Counted from the stretch's first letter, positions 44,313 through 54,778 are shown. The stretch: 64,000 bases of DNA from Fluviispira multicolorata (GCF_009208585.1 NZ_WFLN01000004.1:310001-374000); one strand, 5' to 3'. Numbers and translations are program-made. The notes: generated by a model not told the origin, from the sequence alone.

Positions 44313-44592
44313 ATTATGTAAAAAAGAGAAAGCATTTTAAACTTACCAAAAATATTTTTTCCAATGATTTTATATTCCATTCATTTCCTTTGTCACAATT
44401 TATTTAGAGTGATATTGAAGGCACAAGAGCTTTATGAAGTCAGGGGTGCTTCTTAGAGTTTTTGCTTTTTTTTGTTAAAAGATTATTTTAAAGGTGAGTA
44501 TCACTTATATCTAACTGTACTCTTAAATTGAGTTAGGATAAAATTGTAAGTATTTACTTCCAATTGTTCCCTACTCCAAAAGGAATTGTCGC

Positions 44593-46215
44593 ATGTCTAA
44601 AAGTTCTTGTCCTATTCAAACTGCTCGCAGAAAGGTCTTTCTTTATGCAGCATCAGTTGTTGCTCCTGGAGCGTCAAATTTGAACGAGTTTCTTGAGATG
44701 ATAGCGAAAGGGAAGTCTGTGTTATCTATTAAAGAATCGCTTTCAAATGCATTTCTAGTAGGTGAGCCTAAATTTGATTTTTCGAACTATAAAAATTGGC
44801 TTGAAGAAAGACATGGTCCTAAGAGATATTCATTATTAAATGAAAAAAGTGGTGATTTGGTTAAATATGGGATTGGAAGTTTAATTGATGCCTTAACCTC
44901 TAGGCCTTCATTAGAAAAAGCTATAAAAACACTGGATCCTAAAGTGTCAATTCAATACGCAACTGGATTAGGTGATTTGCCTGTTAATTTTCAATCTGCG
45001 CGAGAATATGATGAGGGTCTTTTTAAATGGAACTTATTTTGGGCAGATCCTATTCGCAATAAACCTTGTTATGAACATGTAAATAACATAAATATTGTAG
45101 AAAATGCACCTGAAAATCCAATTCAATTTCCACATGACTCTTATGAGCGTGTTGAAGCACTTAAGACATGGAATTCTTTTTGGACAAAAAAATCTCCTCT
45201 CTTGCAAGAATACTTAACTGAATTAAAAGCAATTGAAGCGCAACCTGTGGTTGGAAATGATATTGAAAATGCAAAATTAGCTTTAATTCGTTCAAAAACA
45301 AAAGCGCGTAGAGAATTAGTTGAAAAATATAAACATCCGACTCCACCATGGGAAAGTATTTCTCCAAATTTATTGTGGAATATACCAAATGTGGCAGCCT
45401 CTCAGGTTTCGATGATTTTAAATTTACATGGAATTTCAACGGGTTCAAGTGCGGCTTGTGCTTCTTTTGGTGCATTAATCGATAATGCGATGCTCGAAAT
45501 TCAAAGTGGAAGAACAGACTTAGCTATTATAGGAGGAGTGGACTCTAATCCAAGTAATGAATTGGTTTCAGCTTTTTATTCTGGCAGGCTTGCTGTGTTA
45601 GGAGACACTCATGGAGTTCCATTTTGCGATCTGAGAGGAACTCACATTTCTGGAGGGGCTTGCACTTGGATTATAGCTGCTGAAGATGCCATGCGTAAGT
45701 TTGAAATTGAGCCATTACCAGTAGAAATTTTAGGGGCAGGTGTGAGCAGTGATGCAGAGCACATTATTACCCCTTCCAAGGAAGGTCCAAAACTTGCCAT
45801 TCGAAGAGCTTTTGCTCAAGCTGATATAGTACCAAGCCAAATTCAAATGTGGGATATGCACGCAACAGGAACCCCCGGAGATTGGAATGAATTTAATCTC
45901 ATAGAGGAGTTTGTTCCTAAAAAAGCTTTTATTTCTGCAAGAAAAGGAATTTTTGGGCATGGTATGTGTGTGGGTGGGGGTTGGGAATTAACGGCTCAAC
46001 TTTTGGGTACCCAAAAAACAGGAGCTAATTCCTATTCGCTTATGCCTTCAGGAATCGATCCTGAAAGAGTGAATCCAAAAATTGCTTCACTTGAACGCAA
46101 TCTTTTACTCAATAAAATAGTTAACTTTGAAAATACAGGTGATGGAATATATTGTGGAAAACTAAGTATGGGGCTTGGTGGAACCTCAAGTTGTGTGATT
46201 GCTCGGGTGAAGTAA
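44593..46215 (+). CDS. Beta-ketoacyl synthase (thiolase fold), divergent
   Basis: A 540-residue condensing enzyme. The catalytic triad is visible: Cys289 in GSSAACASFGA, His423 in DMHATGTPGD and His456 in KGIFGHGMC, with C-terminal GGTSS. It would elongate an acyl-ACP with malonyl-ACP. At 540 residues it exceeds FabF (about 410); the extra lies before the active Cys (roughly 135-260, a charged helical insert with KTWNSFWTKKSP). It is unlinked to other fatty-acid or polyketide genes, so it could act in a special lipid or natural-product route. AAGGA precedes the ATG. The exonuclease gene starts 3 bp after it. Confidence 0.85.
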   Translation: MSKSSCPIQTARRKVFLYAASVVAPGASNLNEFLEMIAKGKSVLSIKESLSNAFLVGEPKFDFSNYKNWLEERHGPKRYSLLNEKSGDLVKYGIGSLIDALTSRPSLEKAIKTLDPKVSIQYATGLGDLPVNFQSAREYDEGLFKWNLFWADPIRNKPCYEHVNNINIVENAPENPIQFPHDSYERVEALKTWNSFWTKKSPLLQEYLTELKAIEAQPVVGNDIENAKLALIRSKTKARRELVEKYKHPTPPWESISPNLLWNIPNVAASQVSMILNLHGISTGSSAACASFGALIDNAMLEIQSGRTDLAIIGGVDSNPSNELVSAFYSGRLAVLGDTHGVPFCDLRGTHISGGACTWIIAAEDAMRKFEIEPLPVEILGAGVSSDAEHIITPSKEGPKLAIRRAFAQADIVPSQIQMWDMHATGTPGDWNEFNLIEEFVPKKAFISARKGIFGHGMCVGGGWELTAQLLGTQKTGANSYSLMPSGIDPERVNPKIASLERNLLLNKIVNFENTGDGIYCGKLSMGLGGTSSCVIARVK

Positions 46216-46218
46216 TCT

Positions 46219-46833
46219 ATGCTTTCTCATACAAACTATTGTCCAGAACTTGGTTTTTTGGCTTGTTTATTTGAAAAACCTTTAGCTATAATCGATTTTG
46301 AAACTTCAACTCATCCCACATCACCTACGGGAGGAATTTTTGAAGTTGCCATTGCTAAAGTTGATCTTGATGGAAATGTTACTTTCAATTCTTCATATGT
46401 TAATCCTGAGTCTCAAATAACAGATTTTGTAAAAAACTTAACTGGAGTTGATCCACAAACTCTCAATCAATTTCCAACTTGGGGTGAAGTTTGGGCAAAA
46501 GAATTTATTGAAATCGGAAATGGTTGTGTTGTGCTTGGTTACAATATTTTAAGTTCCGATTTACCTGCTGCGCAAATTCAAAACAAAAGGTATCAATTTC
46601 CTCTTCCTCAATTTCAACATGCGCTTGATTTATATGAGTTACATAAAAAATTAAATAAGACAAATAAAGGTAAACTTCATGATCTTGCAAAACAATATGG
46701 AGTTCAATATGAAGGAAAAGTGCACAATGCGCTTGATGATGTCCTAATGACTTTGTATTTAGCGGAATCAATGCTTGTAAAACATGGTGTCGATATTTTT
46801 GTGTCTTCTGTTTGCCGCTTTGTTGCTTTATAA
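46219..46833 (+). CDS. DEDDh 3'-5' exonuclease (DNA polymerase III epsilon-like)
   Basis: A 204-residue exonuclease-domain protein. Conserved acidic residues are in AIIDFETST (Asp and Glu), GYNILSSDLPA (Asp) and VHNALDDVLMT (catalytic His and Asp), the four DEDDh motifs. The family proofreads DNA or degrades RNA/DNA 3' ends. No polymerase-binding tail is evident. It starts 3 bp after the ketoacyl synthase stop, a pairing that makes little obvious biochemical sense. Its 3' end overlaps the convergent kinase-like gene by 6 bp. Confidence 0.85.
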   Translation: MLSHTNYCPELGFLACLFEKPLAIIDFETSTHPTSPTGGIFEVAIAKVDLDGNVTFNSSYVNPESQITDFVKNLTGVDPQTLNQFPTWGEVWAKEFIEIGNGCVVLGYNILSSDLPAAQIQNKRYQFPLPQFQHALDLYELHKKLNKTNKGKLHDLAKQYGVQYEGKVHNALDDVLMTLYLAESMLVKHGVDIFVSSVCRFVAL

Positions 46834-48297
46834 AAAAGGCAGTTCGACAAGAAATGTGGTTTTATTATTTTCTGAATTAAAAGATAATTTTCCATTTATT
46901 TGTTCTATAATATCTTTTGCAACATTGAGGCTTATTCCACTCCCTTTGCCACTAGGCTTAGTTGTAAAAAAAGGTTCAAAAATTTTATTTTTATTTTCTT
47001 CTAACATTGTGATTCCATTGTCTGTAAATGCAATAAGTATCTTTTTATCTTTTTTAGTAACACGTATACTAATTTGTCTATTTTCATTTTGTTGATTTAG
47101 AATAATAGAATCGATGCAGTTTAGAATTAAATATCTAAAAGCAAGATTGACTTCGATAGGATGACAAGTGATTTCTATATTTTCTGCATCTTCAAATTGG
47201 GTGATTAGATTTATTTCAAATGCATTTAATTTATCTTCAAAAGCGTTTAGAGATAATGTTAAAATATCGATTACTTTAATTTTTTCAAGATGCTGAGAAA
47301 TATTTTGTTTTGATAATGTTCTCATTGTTTTGAAGGTTTTCTCAACTTTTTCAATATAGTTTTCAATAGTTTGAAAGGATATTTTGATAGTGTCATTTTC
47401 AATATTCGAAATTTCACTTGGAACGTGAGGAACTTTTTGAATATAATTAAGAATAATAGTGAGCGGATTTTTTATATCAAAAGTAATTCTTCCGAGCATA
47501 TTGCTCAAATAAGATATTTTTCCAAAATAATCGATTTCTTCTTGAAGATCTTCTAATTTTTTTTCAATTTTTTTCCATTTAGTAACATTTTTTGAAATAA
47601 CCAGATGGACATTTTCTCCAAAAGGTAACGTAATATACACCTTAGTATTTTCAAACCATATTGGATTTCCAAAGTGATCCGTTATCAGTTCTATTTCTGA
47701 CGGGTTTTTATTTATAAGTTCTTGCTTTTTCTCATTTCCAGGCAACCATATTTCACCTTCTTCAATGAGTTTATTTAAAGAATCAACTTTAAATTCATTG
47801 TTTTTGCCCGCAAAATCAAAGAGAGCTTTATTGGCAAAGAGGTAATGCCCTACATGGTTAATAATTCCAATTAAATTAGGATCACTGTCAAAAATAGTTT
47901 TCATCAGTCCTTTGTGTAAAATGAAATCTTCAGCAGTATATTGATTTAATTCTTCACAAGAAAAGGCAAAGTTCTCTTGATCGAGTCGTGTTGCATTCCA
48001 TCGCGTATGGATTATATGATTTGGAAAAGAAGAAAATTCAATGGAAACACTCTGGCTGAGGGGATCTTCTTCTTTTATTGTATTTAATTTTTGTTTAGCT
48101 TGTTCCGCTTCTATTTCTATTACAAATGTAAATAAATTTTTATTTTCTTTGAGACCATATTTTTTTGCAGCAGGATTTGCTTTTATGATTATGCCATTTT
48201 GATTTACAATAAATAAAGGATATTTTGAGGTTTGAAAGAAAAAAAGGTAATTTAGGTCATCCTGATTTGAATCTTCAAATGTCAGTTCATGACCCAT
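46828..48297 (-). CDS. Histidine-kinase-like protein lacking the phospho-acceptor histidine
   Basis: A 489-residue sensor-kinase homologue without TM helices. Two PAS-like domains (about 18-105 and 125-235) precede a dimerisation helix and an HATPase domain (about 365-489). The H-box region reads LGRITFDIKNPLT, where kinases have His-Asp/Glu; here residue 273 is Phe (codon TTT). The ATP domain keeps an N-box (ILNCIDSI) and FEPFFTTK, while the G1 box is DNGITM instead of DNGxGI. It may thus bind ATP or act as a scaffold without phosphotransfer. GAGG lies 7 nt before the ATG. It is last in a run after gltX and the M16 peptidase (9-bp gaps). Confidence 0.75.
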   Translation of the reverse strand: MGHELTFEDSNQDDLNYLFFFQTSKYPLFIVNQNGIIIKANPAAKKYGLKENKNLFTFVIEIEAEQAKQKLNTIKEEDPLSQSVSIEFSSFPNHIIHTRWNATRLDQENFAFSCEELNQYTAEDFILHKGLMKTIFDSDPNLIGIINHVGHYLFANKALFDFAGKNNEFKVDSLNKLIEEGEIWLPGNEKKQELINKNPSEIELITDHFGNPIWFENTKVYITLPFGENVHLVISKNVTKWKKIEKKLEDLQEEIDYFGKISYLSNMLGRITFDIKNPLTIILNYIQKVPHVPSEISNIENDTIKISFQTIENYIEKVEKTFKTMRTLSKQNISQHLEKIKVIDILTLSLNAFEDKLNAFEINLITQFEDAENIEITCHPIEVNLAFRYLILNCIDSIILNQQNENRQISIRVTKKDKKILIAFTDNGITMLEENKNKIFEPFFTTKPSGKGSGISLNVAKDIIEQINGKLSFNSENNKTTFLVELPFL

Positions 48298-48306
48298 TTT
48301 ATGACC

Positions 48307-51060
48307 TCATTTTGATAAATTCCACTGAAAAACTTTATCTGATTTTTGAGGAATCCAAGTATCCTTGGGACCCACTATACTGATTATAGGATGATTTTCA
48401 CATAATAAAGATTTTAACACGCTGCTAATCATTTCAGGTGTAACCGCATTGACACGTTCAGAAAAGCGTAAAAAGTTATCAAAATCGAGACCGTACACAT
48501 CACTCATGGCAAGTTGTGAGGTTTGATAATTGTAATGTTGGGATTCGATGCTTTGAGATCCTAATACAGAACGTTGAGCGCGCATGAGTTCTTCCTGAGT
48601 GGGATTTTCACAGGCAAGTCTTTCAATATGTTCTTTTAAACCTTCTATGGCTTCTTGAGTTTTATGCGCTGAGGTTGCAATATATGTTGTAAACACCCCT
48701 GCTAGAACATTTGGAGATTGCGAAGCGCTGACCGCGTAAGCAAGTGAACGTTTATCACGTAGGTCAAGAAAGAGACGTCCTCCTTGTCCAGCAAGAATAT
48801 TAGCTGCAAGTTCTAAAGCAGTACGTCTTGGATCAGATAAAGGGAAAGAGCGGAAGGAAAGCATAATATGTGCTTGCTCTCTTTTTAATTCATCAAAACC
48901 AATTTGTGCCTCAAATTCTTTTGGAAAGGGCGCATAAATAGGTTCTTGCAAGTTTTTAGCGACAAAATTTGCATCAAAAAAGGTTTTAAATTCAGACTCA
49001 ATTAAATTAACAAAAGAGCGTAAATCAAATTCACCAGCTATTGAGAAAACAAATTCTTGAGCATGAAATAAATGAGCCCAAAAGTCGAGAGCATCTTCTT
49101 TTGTTACGTTATTTAAGGAGCTTTCTGTTCCAATTCCCGATAAAGAATAAGGATGATTTGGAAATAAAAGTGGTTGAGACACCCTTGCCAAACGTGCTGC
49201 TGGACTGTCTTTTTGTGCAATTAGCACTTCCAGTGTTTCTTTATGAATGCGTTGCCATTCTGTCTGTGAAAATTCGGGACGGAACAGGCAATCAAGCATC
49301 ATTTGTGCTGTGCGTAAACTATTTTCACTAATGGAATCAAAGCGCATGCCAAATAAATCTCGTGACGAAAAAGCGCTAATACTCGAGGCATTATCTTCTA
49401 ATTCTTCAATAAATTTTCGATAACTTTGTCTTTTCGTTCCACGTGTAAGCATACTAGCTGCTAAACCACCCACGCCATTTTTTAGGGAAGGCTCATTCAT
49501 AAGGCCTCCCTTTAATACAAGCATTGCGCTCGTAATAGGAAGTCTATTTGATTCACGATAATTTATTTTAAGAGTTTTATTAAAAGGAAGTGAAATTTTA
49601 ATTTGTTTGACAGCTGGATTTAATTCGGAAACTATTAAATTGTATGAATTGATCCAATTTTCTTTTACAAATTCTGGACTGTTACTTTGTTGAAGGCTCG
49701 CTTCAATTGGTTCTTGATTGTGATGCGTCATACAGACTGCACGAGAAATAGCTTCAATAAAATCATTTTCATTTGTCTCGGGCAATGCATCATTTGCAAG
49801 TGCAACTGAAATATGAAAATTTCCCGCTTCTAATTGGTTTACAACTTTTTGCGCAATATTTTGAATACTTTTTGTTGTTACCTTAGAAACGGAGTCCATA
49901 TAAAAATTTTCAAATTCCATTTTTTGTGCTGTTTGTAAACTCATTCCAGCACTTCTTGATATACCATCCATGCTTTCACGGGAATATATTCTTTGTGCTT
50001 TTAAAGTATTTAAAACACGATTGAGTTCTTCGCGTGTAGGTGGAACTTCGGCTAAGCGACGAATTTCTTGTGTAATTAATTGCAATGCAGCTAAGCTATT
50101 TTTTGCCATTCCAAAAAAACCAATGCCAAAGAGTCCACTGTAATATTTTGGAGTGTAGCAAGAACTGTCAATGCTCGTCACAAGTTGAGTTTCTTCACGT
50201 AGTGTGCGGTTCAGGCGTGAGGAGTCAGACTCTCCTAAAATTGAGGCAAAGACATCCCAACTTGGCATTTCGAAGTGTTCTAAATTTGGAGAATAAGTTG
50301 CCAATTGAATACGAGCTTCTTGCCAAGGACCGCGTTCAATTTTTGCGGTGGGTTGCTTTTTCAATGAATTATCAATCAGTAAAGGTCTTGCTCTTTCTGG
50401 CACGGATTGCGGTGGAAATTCTTCACTGAGTTTTTCAAGGTGATTAAGCATATCTTGTGAATTAAAATCACCTGATGCAATAAAAATCATATTATTAGGT
50501 GTGTACCATTTTTTATAAAAATTATAGACTGTTTCTCGTGAGAAATTTTCTACAATATTTTGGTAACCAATCACAGGTCTTGCCATACTAGTTCCCTCAT
50601 AAAAGAGGGAAAATAAGTTGTGTGAGACGACTGCATTGGGATTATCACGACTGCGCCTTATCTCTTCGATAATGACTTCGAGTTCTCGAGTGAGCTCGCC
50701 TTCGTCTAGAAGGCTGTTTTGCACAACATCAAGTAGGAGTTCTGCTCCTTTTTTAGCAAATGCTGCTGGCGCAGTTAGATGATAATTTGTGTGGTCAAAG
50801 GTTGTATAAGCGTTGATGTCTCCGCCTTCAAATTCGACTGTAGATGCAATTTGTCCTGTTTCTGGAAATTTTTTTGTTCCTTTAAATAACATATGCTCAA
50901 GAACATGAGCAACACCACCTTCAAAATCTTCTTCATCAAGTGAACCAGCTTTGACAAGAACTTGAATAGAAACTATAGGTGCAAAATCTGATGGATGGAG
51001 ATAAACTTCCATGCCATTTGAAAGGTAACGGTGAATGATCTTGTGTTTTTGTTTGAGCAT
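48307..51060 (-). CDS. M16 family zinc metallopeptidase (insulinase type, two-module)
   Basis: A 917-residue protein built from two M16 modules (about 1-440 and 465-917). The first is catalytic: inverted zinc motif HVLEH (His52, Glu55, His56) and third ligand among ELEVIIEE (Glu132 or 133). The second lacks HxxEH and, as in pitrilysin-type enzymes, forms the other half of the chamber. No signal peptide is seen, so cytoplasmic peptide degradation is most likely. GAGG lies 5 nt before the ATG. It follows gltX by 9 bp and precedes the kinase-like gene by 9 bp in the same run. Confidence 0.93.
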   Translation of the reverse strand: MLKQKHKIIHRYLSNGMEVYLHPSDFAPIVSIQVLVKAGSLDEEDFEGGVAHVLEHMLFKGTKKFPETGQIASTVEFEGGDINAYTTFDHTNYHLTAPAAFAKKGAELLLDVVQNSLLDEGELTRELEVIIEEIRRSRDNPNAVVSHNLFSLFYEGTSMARPVIGYQNIVENFSRETVYNFYKKWYTPNNMIFIASGDFNSQDMLNHLEKLSEEFPPQSVPERARPLLIDNSLKKQPTAKIERGPWQEARIQLATYSPNLEHFEMPSWDVFASILGESDSSRLNRTLREETQLVTSIDSSCYTPKYYSGLFGIGFFGMAKNSLAALQLITQEIRRLAEVPPTREELNRVLNTLKAQRIYSRESMDGISRSAGMSLQTAQKMEFENFYMDSVSKVTTKSIQNIAQKVVNQLEAGNFHISVALANDALPETNENDFIEAISRAVCMTHHNQEPIEASLQQSNSPEFVKENWINSYNLIVSELNPAVKQIKISLPFNKTLKINYRESNRLPITSAMLVLKGGLMNEPSLKNGVGGLAASMLTRGTKRQSYRKFIEELEDNASSISAFSSRDLFGMRFDSISENSLRTAQMMLDCLFRPEFSQTEWQRIHKETLEVLIAQKDSPAARLARVSQPLLFPNHPYSLSGIGTESSLNNVTKEDALDFWAHLFHAQEFVFSIAGEFDLRSFVNLIESEFKTFFDANFVAKNLQEPIYAPFPKEFEAQIGFDELKREQAHIMLSFRSFPLSDPRRTALELAANILAGQGGRLFLDLRDKRSLAYAVSASQSPNVLAGVFTTYIATSAHKTQEAIEGLKEHIERLACENPTQEELMRAQRSVLGSQSIESQHYNYQTSQLAMSDVYGLDFDNFLRFSERVNAVTPEMISSVLKSLLCENHPIISIVGPKDTWIPQKSDKVFQWNLSK

Positions 51061-51069
51061 TTTTCCTCG

Positions 51070-52521
51070 TTATTCTTTTATTGTTTTTAAAAAATCAATT
51101 GCAAGTCGTGTTCTTCTTTGAACAATATCTTTGCCTAAGACTTCAATGCATTCGAATAAAGGTGGAGTTTCTTTACTACCTGTAACGGCAACTCGCATAG
51201 GCATAAAGACATCCTTAGGTTTTAAGGCCTTTTCAGCAAGGTATTGATTAAATATATTATGAATTTCTTCATGTTTCCAATTTTCACAGATATCGAGCTT
51301 TAAAACAAGGTCATTTAAATAACCTATTACATCAGCTGCGGTCCTTCCTTTTGGAATTAAGGGTGCATTATTATAATTTAAATCACCTTGAAAGAAAAAG
51401 GCTGTGCTGTCGATAAAATCTTCAAACTTTTCAACTCTTTCTTTAATAAGGGGTATTATTTTTAATAAATACTCATCATTGAAAACAATTTCTTTTAAAT
51501 TTATGAGCCACTTTTCGTTGCTCTCTTGTTTTAAGTATTGTCCATTGAGCCATGCAAGTTTTTTAAGATCAAACACGGGGCCGCCCAAAGTCATTCTATC
51601 CCAAGTGAATCCTTCAATCATTTCGTGTGTGCTAAAAATTTCGCGATTGTCACCGAAATTCCAGCCCATAAGTGCAAGAAAATTACGAAGAGCTGCTGGT
51701 AGAATTCCTTTGCGACGATAATAATTAATAGATGTAGGATTTTTGCGTTTTGAAATTTTAGATTTATCTGAGTTTCTTAATAAAGGTAAATGACAAAACT
51801 CTGGTTGCTCCCAGCCAAACATTTCATACAGCATAACATGTTTTGGAGTTGAAGATATCCATTCTTCCCCACGAATAACATGAGTGATTTTCATAAGCTG
51901 ATCATCTACAACCACTGCGAGATGATAGGTAGGAAATCCGTCTGTTTTTAAGAGGACTTGATCGTCTACGCCATCGTTTTCAAATTCAATATTCCCACGC
52001 AACATGTCTTTAAAAATGGTTTTACCAGTTGTTGGCATTTTCATGCGGATAACATGTGGTAGATTTTGTGCAAGTTTTTTTTCAACATCTTCTTTGGGAA
52101 GATCACGACAAAGTCTGTCGTAGCCAGGAGGAAGTTTTTGTGCTTGTTGAGCTTTGCGCAACTCGTCAAGACGTTGTGATGTGCAAAAACAGCGGTATGC
52201 GTGACCTTTATTGACTAGAACTTCAGCATATTCTTTATAGCTTTCTTTTCTTTCGCTTTGCTTATAAGGAGCATGTGGTCCACCGATGTCAGGACCTTCA
52301 TCCCATTGAATTCCAACCCATTTTAGGGCGCTTAAGATCATAGCTTCGCTGTCAGCGCGATAACGTTTTTGATCGGTATCTTCAATACGGATAATAAATT
52401 TTCCATTGTGCTTTTTAGTAAACACATAGTTAAATAATGCAATATATGCAGTTCCTATATGAGGATCTCCGGTTGGGCTTGGTGCAATACGAACCCGCAC
52501 TTCTTTGTGCGCTTGTGTCAT
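51070..52521 (-). CDS. gltX: Glutamyl-tRNA synthetase
   Basis: A 483-residue class I aminoacyl-tRNA synthetase that charges tRNA-Glu. The class I motifs are HIGT (residues 21-24, in PSPTGDPHIGTAY) and KISKR (255-259, the KMSKS equivalent). The catalytic core and connective insertion are followed by a helical anticodon-binding domain to the C-terminus. Length distinguishes it from glutamyl-Q-tRNA synthetase. AGGAG lies 8 nt before the ATG. It is first in a minus-strand run with the M16 peptidase and the kinase-like gene. Confidence 0.96.
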   Translation of the reverse strand: MTQAHKEVRVRIAPSPTGDPHIGTAYIALFNYVFTKKHNGKFIIRIEDTDQKRYRADSEAMILSALKWVGIQWDEGPDIGGPHAPYKQSERKESYKEYAEVLVNKGHAYRCFCTSQRLDELRKAQQAQKLPPGYDRLCRDLPKEDVEKKLAQNLPHVIRMKMPTTGKTIFKDMLRGNIEFENDGVDDQVLLKTDGFPTYHLAVVVDDQLMKITHVIRGEEWISSTPKHVMLYEMFGWEQPEFCHLPLLRNSDKSKISKRKNPTSINYYRRKGILPAALRNFLALMGWNFGDNREIFSTHEMIEGFTWDRMTLGGPVFDLKKLAWLNGQYLKQESNEKWLINLKEIVFNDEYLLKIIPLIKERVEKFEDFIDSTAFFFQGDLNYNNAPLIPKGRTAADVIGYLNDLVLKLDICENWKHEEIHNIFNQYLAEKALKPKDVFMPMRVAVTGSKETPPLFECIEVLGKDIVQRRTRLAIDFLKTIKE

Positions 52522-52770
52522 GAAATAACTCCTGTTTACGTGGGAGAAATGAATCCCTGTTCAATATGGCTTTACAACATGTTGAGTTCTTTTGGCAACG
52601 ACTTAAATATATGGATTGAAAAAGAAAGCTTAGAATAATTGAGTTGCAAAATAAGGAGCTCACTTTATACTGCAATTTGAACATGAAGCTTTTGAATACA
52701 GCTAAATTCATTTACTTCATAACAGAAAGTATAAATAAAATTATTTAAGTAAATTAGAGAATTGTTATAT

Positions 52771-53067
52771 ATGAGATTTGAAAAACTAAACAGTGGCCAT
52801 TATTTTTTAATATTAAAACAAGATTTTTTTAAGCGTGATCTTTGGCTTAAAGAAGCTGTTGTTTTTGCATTAAGTTCACATAAGGCGGCTGAAATATATA
52901 CTGAAGCCTATTGCCAAGAAAATGATCAAGTTCATAGTATAAATAAAATCTCTGAATTTAATTGTGAATTTATATTAAAAGGCAGTCATAATTACGAATG
53001 TAAATATAAAGCGGAAATTGTCAGAGAATTAGAAACAGAAATACCAGCCTATTTACGAGAAAAATAA
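52771..53067 (+). CDS. Small hypothetical protein
   Basis: A 98-residue soluble protein of no recognised family. It reads RFEKLNSGHYFLIL, then an acidic/basic helical part (HKAAEIYTEAYCQEN) and a beta segment (FNCEFILKGSHNYECKYK) with three Cys overall. The ribosome site is weak (GAGA about 10 nt upstream of the ATG), so I rate it moderately. It stands alone between gltX (divergent) and the delta-60 lipoprotein. Codon use matches its neighbours. Confidence 0.45.
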   Translation: MRFEKLNSGHYFLILKQDFFKRDLWLKEAVVFALSSHKAAEIYTEAYCQENDQVHSINKISEFNCEFILKGSHNYECKYKAEIVRELETEIPAYLREK

Positions 53068-53262
53068 AAGTATAACTATCAAAACAATACTGTTAATATT
53101 TTTAAATAATAGAAAAACTTATAATTTTTCCATTATAAAGTCTTCTCAATCGTTAACTAATCGTCAAAAAATTGACACTTCAAGTTATCTTTTATAAAAA
53201 ACTAAAATATAAATTGTTATAATAAATAAAGTTTTTATTACTATAATAGAATAAGGTGCAAT

Positions 53263-54660
53263 ATGAAAAAAAGAATTTCTAAATTCGTTATCTTTACATT
53301 TTCTGTTTTTATTATTTTGAATGGTTGTCAAAAATCAAGTAATGATTTTGGTTTTTTAAATGGTATATATAACTCTGGACTTGATTCTATAAATGCAAGC
53401 TCTTTGATAGATGATCATAATAATAATGAAAATCCAACACAATTAATTAAATTCAATGGAGTTCTTGATAAAACATTTGCTAAAACTGGATATGTGCAAA
53501 CAGAAATTAATACTAAAGCACAAGTTACGGCGCACGCTGTTGCTCCAGATGGTTCCGTTATTGCGGGCGGATTTTCAATTTTAAAAGATGGTACAAGTGT
53601 CTTTAGTTTAGCAAGATATAATAAAGATGGTACTTTAAATACAAACTTTGGAACGGGTGGAACTGTTCAGACGCAAATAGGATCAGAAGCGGCAATAAAT
53701 TCGATTCTTTTATTGCAAGATGGCTCTATTATTGCCGGAGGTTTTTCGAGAAACTGTGCAAATGTGCCGCTGTTTACTTTAGTAAAATATAAAGCGGATG
53801 GAAAAATAAGTCGTTCTTTTGGCTCGAGAGGAATTGTGCAAACTCCGATTGGGATTTCGTCTGCTATACGTAGCTTAGTTTTATTAAAAGATGGCAATAT
53901 TCTTGCTGCCGGATATTCTGCAACGAATCCGAAACTTCCAATGATGACAATAGCAAAATACAGTACTTTTGGAACTTTAATTGATGAATTTGGTGATGAT
54001 GGGATTGTGCAGACTCAAGCGGGTGAATCTAGCCAGTTTTATTCAGCCACAACCCTAAATGATGGAGCAATCGTTGCTGGTGGCTATATAAATACAGATC
54101 CATTTAATAGATCTTATGCTCTCGTTAAATATGATTCTTCCGGTAAGGTTTCAGCTGATTTTGGTACGAATGGAATTACAACTGTGCAGATTGGGGTAGG
54201 TTCTTATGTTTTATCGTTAGCGGCCTCATCTGATGGTACTATTATCGCGGGGGGATACTCTGAAGGAGCAACACATTTAAGTTACTTTACGGTTGCAAAA
54301 TTTGACTCTCATGGCTATTTACAATTAAATTTTGGCACTGGTGGAATAATTTTAAATGCAATGGCGGCAAACATTTCTTTTTCTTCTTACACATGTTCAG
54401 TGCTTGTTTTAAATGATGGAAGTATTTTAGCAGGAGGTTATGCAACAGGAGTTGATAATTCTTCTGCATTTACCATGATTAAGTATGATCGAAGTGGCAA
54501 TATTGCTTTAGACTTTGGTAAAAAAGGTATGGTTCAAAATAAATTTGGAAATTATTCTTATTTGCAAGCGATGACCTTACAAAGTGATGGTACTGTTGTT
54601 ACAAGCGGATATGGTGAGAAAAATGGAAAAATAGTTTTTACAGCAGCTCGCTATAAATAA
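53263..54660 (+). CDS. Delta-60 repeat lipoprotein (beta-propeller-like)
   Basis: A 465-residue lipoprotein, signal ending LNGC (Cys22). From about residue 75 it carries roughly seven repeats of about 55 residues, each with a form of DGSIIAGG followed by FTLVKYKADG and FGTGG, the delta-60 repeat known from deltaproteobacteria and relatives. The repeats likely build a propeller exposed at the cell envelope. AAGGT lies 7 nt before the ATG. It probably has its own promoter in the 195-bp gap upstream. No enzymatic motif. Confidence 0.87.
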   Translation: MKKRISKFVIFTFSVFIILNGCQKSSNDFGFLNGIYNSGLDSINASSLIDDHNNNENPTQLIKFNGVLDKTFAKTGYVQTEINTKAQVTAHAVAPDGSVIAGGFSILKDGTSVFSLARYNKDGTLNTNFGTGGTVQTQIGSEAAINSILLLQDGSIIAGGFSRNCANVPLFTLVKYKADGKISRSFGSRGIVQTPIGISSAIRSLVLLKDGNILAAGYSATNPKLPMMTIAKYSTFGTLIDEFGDDGIVQTQAGESSQFYSATTLNDGAIVAGGYINTDPFNRSYALVKYDSSGKVSADFGTNGITTVQIGVGSYVLSLAASSDGTIIAGGYSEGATHLSYFTVAKFDSHGYLQLNFGTGGIILNAMAANISFSSYTCSVLVLNDGSILAGGYATGVDNSSAFTMIKYDRSGNIALDFGKKGMVQNKFGNYSYLQAMTLQSDGTVVTSGYGEKNGKIVFTAARYK

Positions 54661-54778
54661 ACTTTAATAAACATGACTTTCCAGCTGAGCACTACAATTG
54701 CTCTAGAAGGTTATTCAGATGTTAATTGGTGTATTTTAAAGCTTACGCTTGGATTGAAAAGTGATTTATAAACTCATT

